From: Dryomyza anilis
Lineage: Eukaryota; Arthropoda; Insecta; Diptera; Dryomyzidae
Reading direction: 5' to 3'
Length of the DNA: 64,000 nt
NCBI GenBank assembly: GCA_951804985.1
Contig: OX638133.1
Coordinates: 36,915,963-36,979,962, forward strand
Shown here: positions 23,109-34,311 of the stretch, piece by piece
Layout: every line of letters starts with the position of its first letter
Numbering within the stretch: position 1 is the first letter of the stretch
Made by a program: the position numbers and the translations under genes
The notes under the pieces: generated by a model
Seen by the model: the letters and a program-made list of their open reading frames with translations, nothing else
What the model was told of the DNA's origin: nothing
The model's database searches: none

Positions 23109-23286
23109 TACACTCAGAAAATAGTTTCATCATTTAGAAAAAATTAACTTATTTTAGGAAACATTTTCCTAATAATAAGAATATTTTTATCTACTAAGGA
23201 AAACCTTTTTCTTAAAAAAAGTAAAATACAACTTGATGCTATTTCAAGTAAATTTAGCTATAAGGTAACTGTTTTCTAAGTGTATT
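23109..23286. mobile_element. small MITE-like element with TACACTCAGAAAA ends
   Basis: The left end TACACTCAGAAAATAGTT and the right end AACTGTTTTCTAAGTGTA are imperfect inverted repeats enclosing about 175 bp. Similar CACTCAGAAAAA ends bound a larger interval at 44374-45788. Confidence 0.6.
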
Positions 23287-23289
23287 TAC

Positions 23290-24980
23290 GAGCTATAATT
23301 AAAATATTTGTATACAAAAGAAAATGATGCAATTAATATAAAGTAAGTTTAATATAATACTTTGAAAAAGTAGATTTCCTGTAGTGTTTTAGTTATGAAA
23401 ATAGTAGGTAATACATATTAAATGCACAACCCTTGATAAATACAAAGTCGATACAACTTGCATTACAATATTATACAAAACCTGCAATAAAATAATGTCA
23501 AGCACTTCTTTTGACGCAATAATGCTAAACTTTTACCTGCAAAATAATTCGAGTGAATAGAACATTTTTCACAGTTCAAATAACAGCTCCTCTCACATAC
23601 AGCAATTTCAAAATGTGTGTGGGAAACTTGACTGAAATGTGGCTCAATGCAGAGTAGATTTTAATTAAAAAGTTTTTGACTACACAGGTACATATCACAT
23701 GAAACCCCCCACACACAAATGAGGTTTTTTATTAATTTCCTGATAACAAATTTAAGCATCTACTCAATGTGAGTAGCGGAAACAACTTCCACTGATGCCG
23801 AACCCAGCGATTCAGCAGGAATTTCATGTAATCTTTCATGTCGAGAGTGTTTATGAGACTGGTTCCAACCAACGGTTGTTGTAAATCACATTATTCGAGA
23901 GGTACATGGGCTGGGTTCTGTTCTGTTCGGTTCGTTTCGTTTCAATGTGGATGGCGTTTGAAACTTTACGCACCTTCGCACAAGTATTTCGTACTAGAGT
24001 CGCATGGATAACCGCCTGGATTGTGGGGCCACTTGCCAAATGGTGACGTGACGTGACACGAAGTGAAGTGAAGTGGCGCGACATTTTTCTAACACGCTGC
24101 AAAAATGTGGCAAATGGCAGACGTCACGCGTGATTGATGGCGCACAAATTAGTCATTTTCTGTTTTCAGCTGGCCCAATGAATAAACGCATGAAGCGACA
24201 CAATGACCGAATTTAAGCGCAGTGTTGAGTTATCGGCCGTCGAACATGACAAAGTTTTTTTTTCTAATTTGTCGCAGGATGCTTAATATGCAGTTGAGGC
24301 GTATGTCGAGTGACTGATTGGAGGGAGTAGGTGCCATTGCTACTCTGTATGTGTTTAGCTGATTAGGTGGTTGTGTGATGGTGACGTATTAGTGCGGCAA
24401 TAAAATCTGACAAGTCTAGCAGGATATTAGAGTTTTTTACAACGCGCTAACTATTACACTTTTTCAGCTTCCTGATAACGTGCTATGACACTCGGTGGTA
24501 GTAGTCGTAAAAAAAGCACAAAAATGTCGAAAATTTATGAACTGCGAATGACAGAAATATTGCCATGCAATGGGGGGCAATGATTGAGTGAGAGTGATTT
24601 GATGGACCTCGTGTAAGTGATATTACGAAATGCTATTTAGAATTTTGAAGGTTATAAGAATTTCACAAAAAATGATATATATTGAAAAAAATGTAAGTTT
24701 AGGTTAGAACTCTGCACTGAAAATAGTTTGCTTAAAATTTTAAACTCAATTACCAACTTAGGTGCAGTTGAAATTAGATGTAATTCGATATATAGTCAAG
24801 ATCTATTTGAAATGCCATATTAACTGATTATTAATTGTCTATCTGTCTGTAAAATTTAAAGACATTCCGCTGCTTTGATTAGAAATTATAGCTGTTTCAA
24901 TGACAAGTTTAAACTAAGTTTAATCTAAAACTGAAAAAGTAGCCCTTAAAGTTAATTTTAAAATGACTATACGTAATTGA
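23290..24980. other. largely single-copy DNA, gene-free
   Basis: 23600-24620 is less AT-rich than its surroundings and holds no obvious repeat except short GTGAC/GAAGT iterations at about 24043-24082. It may be conserved non-coding intron or intergenic sequence; no exon with both splice sites was found. Confidence 0.4.
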
Positions 24981-24984
24981 ATGT

Positions 24985-25760
24985 GAATGAATGTGGTTCA
25001 AAATAGTTGAAACCACGATTGAAAGAAATTAAAACTGGTTGAAAATAGTTGAAACTTATAGTAAGTAGTTGAAACTAGTTGTAAGTAGTTGAATCTGGTT
25101 GAAACAAACTAAAAGCGTTAATACTTATTTAGAGTATTTTAAATATAAGTAGTTGGAAAAAGCAAACTGTATTGAATCTATTTTGGAGTAGTTGAACGTG
25201 GATGGAACTGATTGAAAATAGTTGAAACTAATAGAAAGTAGTTAAAACTTGTTAAAAATAATTGAAACTAGTTGAAAATGGCTGTAAATAGTTGAATATA
25301 GTTGAAAGTAGTAAAAATTAATTAAATCAAAATTAAAGTATCAATACTGATTGAGAGTATTTTAAAATGAAAGTAGTTAAAAAAAGGCAAACTGTATTGA
25401 ATCTTTTTCAGTTTAGTTGAATTTGTTTGAAACTGGCTGAAATAATATAAATCTAGTTATAAGTAGTTGAAATGAATTCAAACAGGTTGAAAGGTGTTGA
25501 AAATAGTTGAAAATAATTAAAACCGGTTAAATGTAGTATTATCCGACTACGAAATAATAATTTTAAAAAAGTTGAAACAGGTTGAAAATTATTGAAACTA
25601 ATAGAAAAAACTTGTAACTAGTTGAAAATGGTTGAAAGTGATAAAAACTGATTAAAAAAATTATAAAGTGTTAATACGGATTGAGAATATTTTAAATATA
25701 AGTAGTGGTTAAAAGCAACATTCGGGAAACTATTTTAGAGTACTTGAATTAGATTTTTAC
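24985..25760. repeat. degenerate AGTTGAAACT-type tandem repeat
   Basis: Dozens of diverged words such as AGTTGAAACTAGTTGAAA with period near 10-12 bp. An internal duplication of a larger unit is visible (AGAGTATTTTAAATATAAGTAG near 25130, near 25355 and near 25690). Remnants continue at 26755-26875 beyond the inserted elements. Confidence 0.75.
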
Positions 25761-25814
25761 CCAAGCAACAATTCCGACCAGTTTGATACCAGTATCCAGC
25801 CAGTTGAAAAGGGT

Positions 25815-26237
25815 TTTTCAATAAGAGCGCTACAAAAGTTTTTTTTTCAAGGGTTTTTCAACAGGGACGCTACAAAAGTAGAGCGACAGAGACAGCAAAT
25901 GACGCCATATTTCTAATTTCGACTCGTTGTTGGCCTTTCCATCATGAAATGGCAAACCTTACTGAAGAGAAATGTCAAAAGAGCGGCAAAAAATATGGCG
26001 TCCCTGTCGCTCTACTTTTGTCACGCACTAAGTTTTGCCATTTCATAATGGAAAGATATACGAGCCAACAACGTGTCAAAATTATTAAAATTTACTACCG
26101 AAATTCGAATTCTTATATCTTTCCATCATGAAATGGCAAACCTTACTAAAGAGAAATGTCAGATGAGCGGCAAGAAATATGGCGCCGTTTGCTGTTCCTG
26201 TCGATCTACTTTTGTAGCGTCCTTGTTGAAAATCCCC
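25815..26237. mobile_element. fold-back element with long terminal inverted repeats, copy 1
   Basis: The left arm, GGGTTTTTCAACAGGGACGC through CGCCATATTT, at about 25850-25912 pairs with the right arm at about 26174-26237, which ends TAGCGTCCTTGTTGAAAA. Inner copies of CCATCATGAAATGGCAAACC occur twice. A partial copy lies at 61021-61305. Such an element could form a long hairpin. No transposase. Confidence 0.8.
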
Positions 26238-26250
26238 TTTACTAGAAACT

Positions 26251-26665
26251 TGCCAAGTAACTCGCAAGTGATGTCACGCACTTTCCAACCAGAAACTAGC
26301 CACTATGATTGGCGTGTATATACTCTTCAAATCCCTGCCAGTTATCGACCAGTTTTTGACTAGTTTTACGGTTAACAGACCAGTTTATGATATAATCTTC
26401 AAATCCCTACCGGTAACCTACCTATCTTTGACTTGCCAAGTAAACTTGCCAAGTAACTCGCAAGTGATTGCACGCACTTTCCAACCAGAAAATAGCCAGT
26501 ATGATTGGCGTGTATATACTATTCAAATCACTGCCAGTTATCGACCAGTTTTTGACTAGTTTGACGGTTAACAGACCAGTTTATGATCAATTTTGAACAA
26601 GTTTTACTTGTAGGGATATAATTTTCAAATCCCTACCGGTAACCTACCTATCTTTGACTTGTTTT
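26251..26665 (+). repeat. 196 bp direct tandem duplication
   Basis: TGCCAAGTAACTCGCAAGTG starts at 26251 and again at 26447. The two units stay similar through CCAACCAGAAA, GATTGGCGTGTATATACT, CGACCAGTTTTTGACTAGTT and CCTACCGGTAACCTACCTA, with a short extra segment in the second. Confidence 0.9.
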
Positions 26666-27028
26666 CACGGGCGAGTATATACTCCTTAAAATAATACGAG
26701 CAACTTAGCAGTATTTAAGCTGCCTAGTAAATTGTTTCTAGAGTATTTCAAATCAGTTCAAATTGTTTTAAATTAGTGAAAACTAGTTGAAAGTATTTGA
26801 AACTGATTGAACTTTTGGAAAAACAAATGAAATGATTGAGTGCATTTCATATATAAGTAGTTGAACAAAATACACTTCGTAATAGTGTATTTAACTTCTA
26901 ATAATGAAGTAAAAGAATTAAAAAATGTTGTTTTTCGGTAGTACCTACAAAAATGTTTCAAGAATGGTTTTTGTATTTGTATTTTTAATAACAAATCTAC
27001 AAAATAATGAAACCTTGATGCTTTTTAA

Positions 27029-27617
27029 CCCGAGTACGTCGAAAAAATCCAACTTAATAAGGAAATTTGGACCAATTTGGTCCAATAGGCAATTTGTATG
27101 GAAATTGAACATTTTTTATTTAGAGTTTAATTAAATTGTGATAGTTGCTCATCACAGAGTTCTAAATTTGTTATTTTACAATTCGTAATGTATATCCGGG
27201 GAGTTTTGAAAATGAAGATTGAGGATAACTATTTTACATTTCCAGTTGTTAGCAAATATTTTGAAAACATCGATAAAACATAAAAAATTCTATATAATAA
27301 CAAATATACGCAAAGAAAGTATTTTTTTAATATCGGCTGACCTTATATGTATTATAAATAGTTAGCTTGTGACTTTTGCACAAAAATTATGAAAAAATGT
27401 TGACACAAATACACTAAGAGACCATTTTGGTCCAAATTGACTTATGTGTTACTTTTTCTAAATAAGGCATTTTTAGCCGTTATATGTTTATTTCAAAATC
27501 GAATATATATCCCTAATTCACCGCTAAAAATTTTCAGAGCGATACCTTTAACCGTTTTGAAGATATATACAAACAAAATTCAAATTGGACCAAATTGGTC
27601 CAATAGACGTACCCGGG
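27029..27617. mobile_element. piggyBac-like MITE with TTAA target site
   Basis: TTAA (27025-27028) precedes CCCGAGTACGTC and TTAA (27618-27621) follows GACGTACCCGGG, so the inverted ends match at 11 of 12 positions. TTAA duplication plus CCC-starting ends is the piggyBac signature. Near each end lies the near-palindrome TTGGACCAAATTGGTCCAAT. It has 589 bp and no transposase. Confidence 0.88.
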
Positions 27618-27836
27618 TTAAAAATGAGTTTTGTTAAATCTAACTCAAGACTCAATAAAATATCATATAAAAGTCGAATTTAATTGATGAGATTTCCTAT
27701 CTCATCTGGATTTGGAGAAATAAATTCACAAATATGTCATTTGAAACAAAGATAGGTATTTTTAAAATTGACATGAATACTTGATATGTAATCCTTAATA
27801 CATATTTTAGATCATAAAAAGTACGTCTAATGACTA

Positions 27837-29060
27837 CTTAAAAAAAAAAATTTTTTTTGGAAACCATTTTTAACAATTTTTTTTTCCAAAAAACTTTGTT
27901 TTTTCGGAAACATTTTTTTTTCAAAAATTTTTTTTTTTCGGCAACATTTTTTTTCGTAGAATTAGTTTTTTTTTTGAATAAGGATTTTTGTTCGAATTTT
28001 ATTTTCGAAAAACATATAGCACATTAAAAACATTAAATTGGAATTCAATGATTGAAATCATCCATAGTTTTTGAAAAAAATCATAATATTTATGAATGAA
28101 AACCTCATATTAATTATTTTTTTTCAATTCTAGGTTTTCCCCGGGATCTCGAGATTGAAATCCCCAGTGCACACAGTGTTATTGATGGTTTATAAAAAAA
28201 AAAAAAAAATAAGGTCAAATTATCACGAAAATTTTACATTGAGTTGTATATCTTCTTAACAATTGAAGAGAGCGGATTGGTTAATTGTTACCTTTTTTTT
28301 GTCTGAAAAATATTTTTACAAACAAAAATAACAAACGCAAAAAACAAAAATAAAAACAAAATCAAAAAAAAGACAACAAAATCAAAAAGTTAAAAGACAT
28401 GAAGGAAAACAAAAACACAAAATCAAAAACACAGATAAAATCAAAAATACAAAACACAAAAACAAGAACAAGACCAATAGCAAAAACACAAAACAAAAGC
28501 AGAACAAAATACTTAAGCCAAAATATAAGAACAAAAGAGGAAAAACAAAAACAAAAAAAAAATCAAAAACACAAATTAAAAAAAAAGGTAAAACACAAGA
28601 ACGAAAGCTAAAACACAGATAAAAGCAACACACAAAAACAGAAGCAAAAACACAAGAACAAAAGCAAAAACACAAAAAAAAACAAAAGCAAAAAAAAAAT
28701 AAGCAAGAACAAGAAAAAAAGATAATACACAAAAAAAAGAGGAAAAAAAAACAAAATCAAAAACACGAAAACTTAAAAACAAAAATACAAAAACAAAAGT
28801 AACAACACAAAATAAAATCAAAAATGAAAAAAAACTAAAACACAAAAGCAACAAAAACAGTAAAAAAACAAAACAAAATCACTAAATCTAAAAAAAAATG
28901 AGAAGCAAAAACAGAAACAAACAAAAAATAAAATCTAAAATGGAAAAATCAATACCAAAAGAAAAGCAAAAACAACAAAAAGCGGGAAGAACACAAAAGG
29001 CTAAAATATAAATAAAAATATAAGAAAAAATAAAACAAACAAAAATAAAATGAACACATA
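27837..29060. repeat. long low-complexity tract: poly-T/A blocks and an A+C-rich stretch
   Basis: 27837-28010 is almost only T-runs with short spacers. 28315-29060 on the + strand is A-rich with CA interruptions (AAACACAAAAACAAAAGC-like) and few T. Open frames rich in Phe/Cys/Val on the reverse strand are products of this composition and are not genes. Confidence 0.85.
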
Positions 29061-29945
29061 GAAAAAAAATTCTTCAATATGATGAATTTATTCATAAATA
29101 TTATGAATTTTTTCACGAACTACCAGATTCATCATATTGATACCAAAGTTCATTAATGACATATTAATGAATGTATTCATCATATATATATGAATACAAT
29201 ATATATGAATATATATGAATACAATATTCAATACAATGAATTTGAATTGTCATATTGATGAATTTGTTCATAATATTTTTTTTTCAAAAAAAAAAAAATT
29301 TAATAAATAATTCGAAAAAATTGTTTTAAATTTTTTTTTTTAAAATAACAGTAAAAAAATTTAAAAAAAAATTATCCGAAAAAAAAATTCGGATAAAAAA
29401 AATTGTTCCGAAAAACAAAATTTGTTTGAAAAAAAAAAATTTGCTCGAAAAAAAAATTTTTTTTTTTCGAATTTTTTTTTTTTTTTTAATTTTTTTTTCC
29501 AAATATATTTTTTATAAATATAACTTTTTATTAATAAAAAGTTGTAATTATAATAAATATATTATAAAACATTTTACAAATTTATGCATGTCGAAGAAGC
29601 ACTATATAAGAAATAACACACAAGAACTACTTGAGAACTAAGAAGTATGGCAAAAAATGAACGAAAAAAAAAATATTTTGATAGAAATTTGGTTTAATGA
29701 ACAGCGTTCTTCAATATGAAGAACATATGTGTTGTATATTATATTTTGGTTCATTAATTCTTCACATACATTTCATCATATTGAAGAACACTTTTTCGAC
29801 AGTTACCAAGCGTTCTTCATATTTATGATATCATTCATAACATTGATAACGTTAGTCATTAATATTATGAATGGCTCTTCAATACAATGAATCCTGGTTT
29901 GAAGAACATAATTCATCAATGTGATGTACATTTTTTTCTGTGCAG
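29060..29945. repeat. ATATTGATGAA / TTCTTCAATATGA repeats with an internal A/T homopolymer block
   Basis: 29060-29270 and 29700-29945 are made of short inverted words such as TTCATCATATTGA and TTCTTCAATATGA. 29270-29520 is runs of A and T. Similar words occur at 41570-41870 and 63240-63300, so this looks like a family of self-complementary MITE-like sequences. Confidence 0.55.
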
Positions 29946-30300
29946 CCATCTTAAAAATGGGTTAAAAACTAAAATATTAAAAACTCCCCGTTACACAGCC
30001 TGGGCATATTATAAAAACGCCATAATAATTTTATATCCAAAGGTTCCAAATCAATAAGATCAACATTGGCATAGATTATTTAGAAATATAAGTCTTTGGA
30101 TTAGTATATCTAAAATATTTGTTGTAATATTAATCAATTAATTTAATAACTAAGTTTGTGAAGAATATTTTTTTGGTAAGTTTTCATTCTATAACATTGA
30201 TGAAGCAATAGAAACTTTAAAATCCTTATCTATAGCATTTAGGTATGCTTCAAAGTATTTAAATATTTAATGCAGTTAAAAATATTAAAAGAAAACTTAC
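29945..30300. other. intron-like DNA downstream of the dpr exon
   Basis: AT-rich, no repeat or gene recognised; it begins (reverse strand) with the exon's donor GTAAGT at 30295-30300. Confidence 0.4.
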
Positions 30301-30461
30301 GTCTTTGTCGCCCAGTCGCTCCACGCGACAATGCAGAAATCCTGTCTGACCCACAGTGACCGTTAAATTGCGCGGCACATCAAAGTCAAAATATGGCAGG
30401 ACATTCGCTGGCGACACTGTGGTTGTGCTCGTCATCGTTGTGGAATATGTGCTCAGGGATT
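30301..30461 (-). CDS. Dpr-family Ig-domain cell-surface protein, single exon
   Basis: On the reverse strand a 161 bp exon lies between acceptor CTCTATTTTTGTAG and donor GTAAGTTTTC. After two bases of a split codon it encodes SLSTYSTTMTSTTTVSPANV, then LPYFDFDVPRNLTVTVGQTG, then FLHCRVERLGDKD. The PYFD..PRN..V..G......C.V..LG.K block opens the first Ig domain of Dpr proteins (defective proboscis extension response), and its Cys is the first of the disulfide pair. Known exons continue VSWIR..., which fits the phase-0 end here. Dpr proteins are secreted or membrane-tethered and bind DIP partners to specify neuronal contacts. The neighbouring exons (signal peptide; VSWIR...) were not found in the window. 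The paralogue number is not assigned. Confidence 0.9.
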
Positions 30462-32735
30462 CTACAAAAATAGAGAGAAAAAAATCCGATTAAAAGAGCG
30501 TAAAAAAGTACTTTAAAGTAAAAACTGTTGTTTTTTTTTTTTAATTTTTGTTAAAATCCAAATAAAACTTTTTTGCGTTAAATTAGCACAAAAATAATGA
30601 TAAAAATAGCATAAAAAATGTTTTATGCTTATTTTAAAATCTACTTGAATAGCATTGAAATCCTTTGGAATATGTTGTAAATCCTTTAAACTCTCGCGTG
30701 TATTGAAATTCAAATTGCCTAGAGCAAACAAAATTACACAATAAACAGAAGGAAATCCTATAAATTAAAGAAAAAAACTGAAAAAAAAAGAAACAACTAT
30801 TTCCTGCTACCATTGATCCTTTCGATTTCAACAACGTTCTGTCTCTTTTTGCCGCCGCATTCAATACCCATTTTCAAAGTCTAATCAACGTTTAAATAAC
30901 AACAAAAAGAGCGGACACACAAAGAAATTCAAAAATAAAAATAAAAACAAAAATCAAAATTTCATAAAAGACCAAATTGAATTGTTGCTGTAGACATGAA
31001 GGATGCGAAGAATGTGGAGAAAGCCGAACAATAACAACCTCATCATCCAAGGACAATGCTTTGCATATGTGTGATGTTGTGCGTCTGTGAGTCACTGCCA
31101 AAGGATGAAAAGGATTTTTGTATTTTTGTATTTTTGTTTTCGTGGCAAGTTATATATTGTACATGGGGGAGCTGGGAAGCGCAAGGATGTGCACGACATG
31201 CGGCGACAGGAGTGACAGGAAACCATTCAAATGGCGACATACATAAATAATTTTTATTCTTAGCAACTTGGGGAAAACAACAAAACAACATAGTAGTGAC
31301 AAAAACAAAAGCCGTTAAAGAAAAAGTGATTGAAAAAATGATAAACAGAAATAAATTCGCAGCAGTAGATGTGAAATGATGTGTGAGATGAAGAAGGGCA
31401 CAAATAAAAAAAAATAAAAGACCGAGAAAAGTGGACAAATTGGAAAAATATTGTCACGGTTACATTATCAATGCTGTCAGATATGTATTTGATGACGCAC
31501 GTTTGTGTCGATGAGATTAAAAAACATTTAAGTGATATTTGAATTCTGTGTATTTTATTTCAAATTTAAGAATATCAAGAACAGCCTTTAAGAAGACTAA
31601 AAAAAGATGTTGAAATTCGTTTAAATGTTTAAAGTTTATTCTTATAAATCCTTTTAATATTTTAGTGTAGTTGAAAATGATTGAAAACAGTCGAAACTAG
31701 TTGAAAGTACACTAAAATAAAATCGATATAGTAAAACAAATTAAAATTATTAATTCAGGATTTAGACCAGAACACATAAAATGTTCGATACAAAATTTGA
31801 GCTTTGTTGATTCCTTTAAATTCCATGTCAATATTTTGGTACTACTTGTATGTCTAATCGTAAATATAATGATTTACGAATAAATTATGTGAAATTTAAC
31901 AATTGAACCGATTATCCGATCGATTTATCTTCCATAGAAATGAAAATATATTTTTTTCCAGTGTAATTTAATTTTTAACTTTCATTCTAAATCTTAAAAA
32001 TTATTCACTGCACATTAAAAATATTCCACCAGCACAATATAGGGCAACCTAAAATCTACTTCCAAAAAATGTAACGTCACAGTCCATTCTGAGAACGTTT
32101 ATAACTCATACAACAAATGTTATAAATGTAGAAAGTTATGCTACAGAAACATACATGCATGCATGTATAAAAAAATATTAAAATTATTCAATTTAATGTG
32201 TTTTCATAAGCTTTATGTATGTATTAATGTAACGTAACAGTCTACGTTTATAGTTTTTTGAGAATAATTATGTCATAAAAATTATAATATCTTATATAAA
32301 AATTACACTACTCATTATATTTTATCATATATACATTCATTACATAATTTCCATATAATGCGCTGGTGCTGATTTTAAATGAATTCTCCTATTGCGTAGC
32401 CTGTTTAAGTAAAATTCTGTTAAAAACTACAATTTTGACAGGAACTGTGTTTATAAGGTTTGATTCAAAAATTTAGATCGATGAGTGAAAGTTCGTAATT
32501 TTCATCGTTTGTTGTGACTATGCATATTCAATTTTAAAAATAAATATCATACAAAGTTTCGAGTTAATTTTCAAATATATTTACAAAAACAACGAAATAT
32601 TAGCATTTATTAATAAATTATAATTTATCTTGAAAATTCGAAGAAAAATTTGCGTTTAAAGTTACGTAATAGGAAGAAACTGAGTAACCATTAAAAATCA
32701 GCTCCCACGAATTATAAAGAATTGATATATATCCT
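30462..32735. other. presumed dpr intron, largely single copy
   Basis: No element with clear ends is seen. 30780-31460 is less AT-rich. Small frames on both strands lack any recognised domain. A poly-A/T run sits at 30531-30542. Confidence 0.4.
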
Positions 32736-32737
32736 AT

Positions 32738-33004
32738 AATAATAGTTTGGCGCTACAGTCCTGTACAGAACTTCGGCCGAGCTCTCTCACCATTTTGAGC
32801 TGTGCGTGCTATATTTGTACTCAAAGTGGTGGGACCTACAGTTTATTGCCGAATCCGAACGGCGGGTGAGAGCTTTTCATAGGCAATGGTTTTACTCTCG
32901 TAGGTTTGCCATTTACTGCGCGGTATAGAAAAATGTTTCTATGAAAAGATATTGTTAGCCCCAGTCCAGACTTAAACCGGGGACCTTTCGACTCGCAGTC
33001 CAAC
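32738..33004 (-). mobile_element. tRNA-derived SINE, copy 2 (head truncated)
   Basis: The body and tail match the other copies. The B-box region is present in altered form, but the sequence stops at AGTCCAACGAG, so the A box is lost. A short internal loss (the GAGAGGTAG part) is also visible. Confidence 0.85.
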
Positions 33005-33119
33005 GAGATATATATCCTATACATTGATATAAAGTCCATAGGAACACATTTTTTTTTTTCGTTTGGTTAAGTATTGTTATCAATCGCATATAACTTTACA
33101 ATCCTAATTATAAAATTCC

Positions 33120-34310
33120 ATAATAATATGATTTAAAAAAATTAAAAAAAATAAAATCAGCAATATATGCAAAATATGCAATATATTTTTTTTTTTTTCA
33201 AAATAAATAAAATTTTCAATATATTAAATATATTAAAAATATCAATACCTTAAAATAATTGATAGAGATCATAAAACAAAAAAAAAATATAAGGATATTC
33301 AAAATGTATATTTTACATACAAAATTATGTAAAATACGAAAAATATGCAAATATTGCAAAAAATGAGTGCATAATATGCAAAACATGTAAGTGGTGGTAT
33401 TCAAAATAAGCAATTATGAAGATATGCAAATGTATATTTTACTTAAAAAATAAGCAAAATACGAAAAATATGCAAACTAAAAAATATTAAAATATGAAAT
33501 ATATGCAAATATTGCAAAAATTTTAAAATATTTAATATTTAAAATATTTAAATATGCAAAATGTATATTTTACATAAAATATCAATATCTTAAAATAATT
33601 GCTAGAGGTCATAAAACAAAAAAAATATATAAGGTATATTCAAAATGTATATTTACATACAAAATTATGTAAAATATGCAAATATTGCAAAAAATGAGTG
33701 AATAATATGCAAAACATGTAAGATATACAATATATGATATTCAAAATAAGCAATTATGAAGATATGCAAATGTATATTTTACTTAAAAAATAAGCTAAAT
33801 ACGAAAAATATGCAAATTAAAAAATATTAAAATATGAAAAATATGAAAATATTGCAAAAAATTTAAAATATTTAATATTCAAAATATTTAAAGTATTCAA
33901 ATATGCAAAATGTATATTTTACATAAAAAATATGCAATATACGAAAAATGTGCAAACTAAAAAATATTAAAATATGTAATAAATGCAATTATTACAAAAA
34001 ATTTTAATTATATAATATATGATATTCAAAATACGCAAATTATGAAAATTATGAAAATATGCAAAATATTCCAAGTATTCAAATATGCAAAATACATATT
34101 TTACATAAAAAATATATAAAATACTACAAAAAACTACAAAATACTGCAAACTTAAAAAATATGAAAAATATGCAAATATTGAAAAAAATGCACTATATAC
34201 ATAATAAGTAAAACATACAATATATATAATATTCAAAATATGTATATTATGAGAAAATGCATAATTCGCAAAAAAATTGAAAATGCAAAGTATGCAAAAA
34301 TAGGTAAACC
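33120..34310. repeat. ATATGCAAA-rich degenerate array with a 340 bp higher-order repeat
   Basis: The whole stretch consists of words such as AATATGCAAATATTGCAAAA. ATCAATACCTTAAAATAATT at 33241 recurs at 33581 with much of the following DNA, giving a 340 bp larger period. The reverse-strand frames rich in Tyr/Phe/Ile come from this composition. Confidence 0.85.
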
Positions 34311-34311
34311 T

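Noticed and set aside
28382..28854. Phe/Cys/Val-rich reverse-strand frames
   Set aside because: They come from A+C-rich low-complexity DNA; no domain or stable start.
29060..29945. A CRISPR-like or replication-origin structure from regular short inverted words
   Set aside because: Units and spacers are irregular and AT-only; the eukaryotic context and dispersed relatives point to MITE-like repeats.
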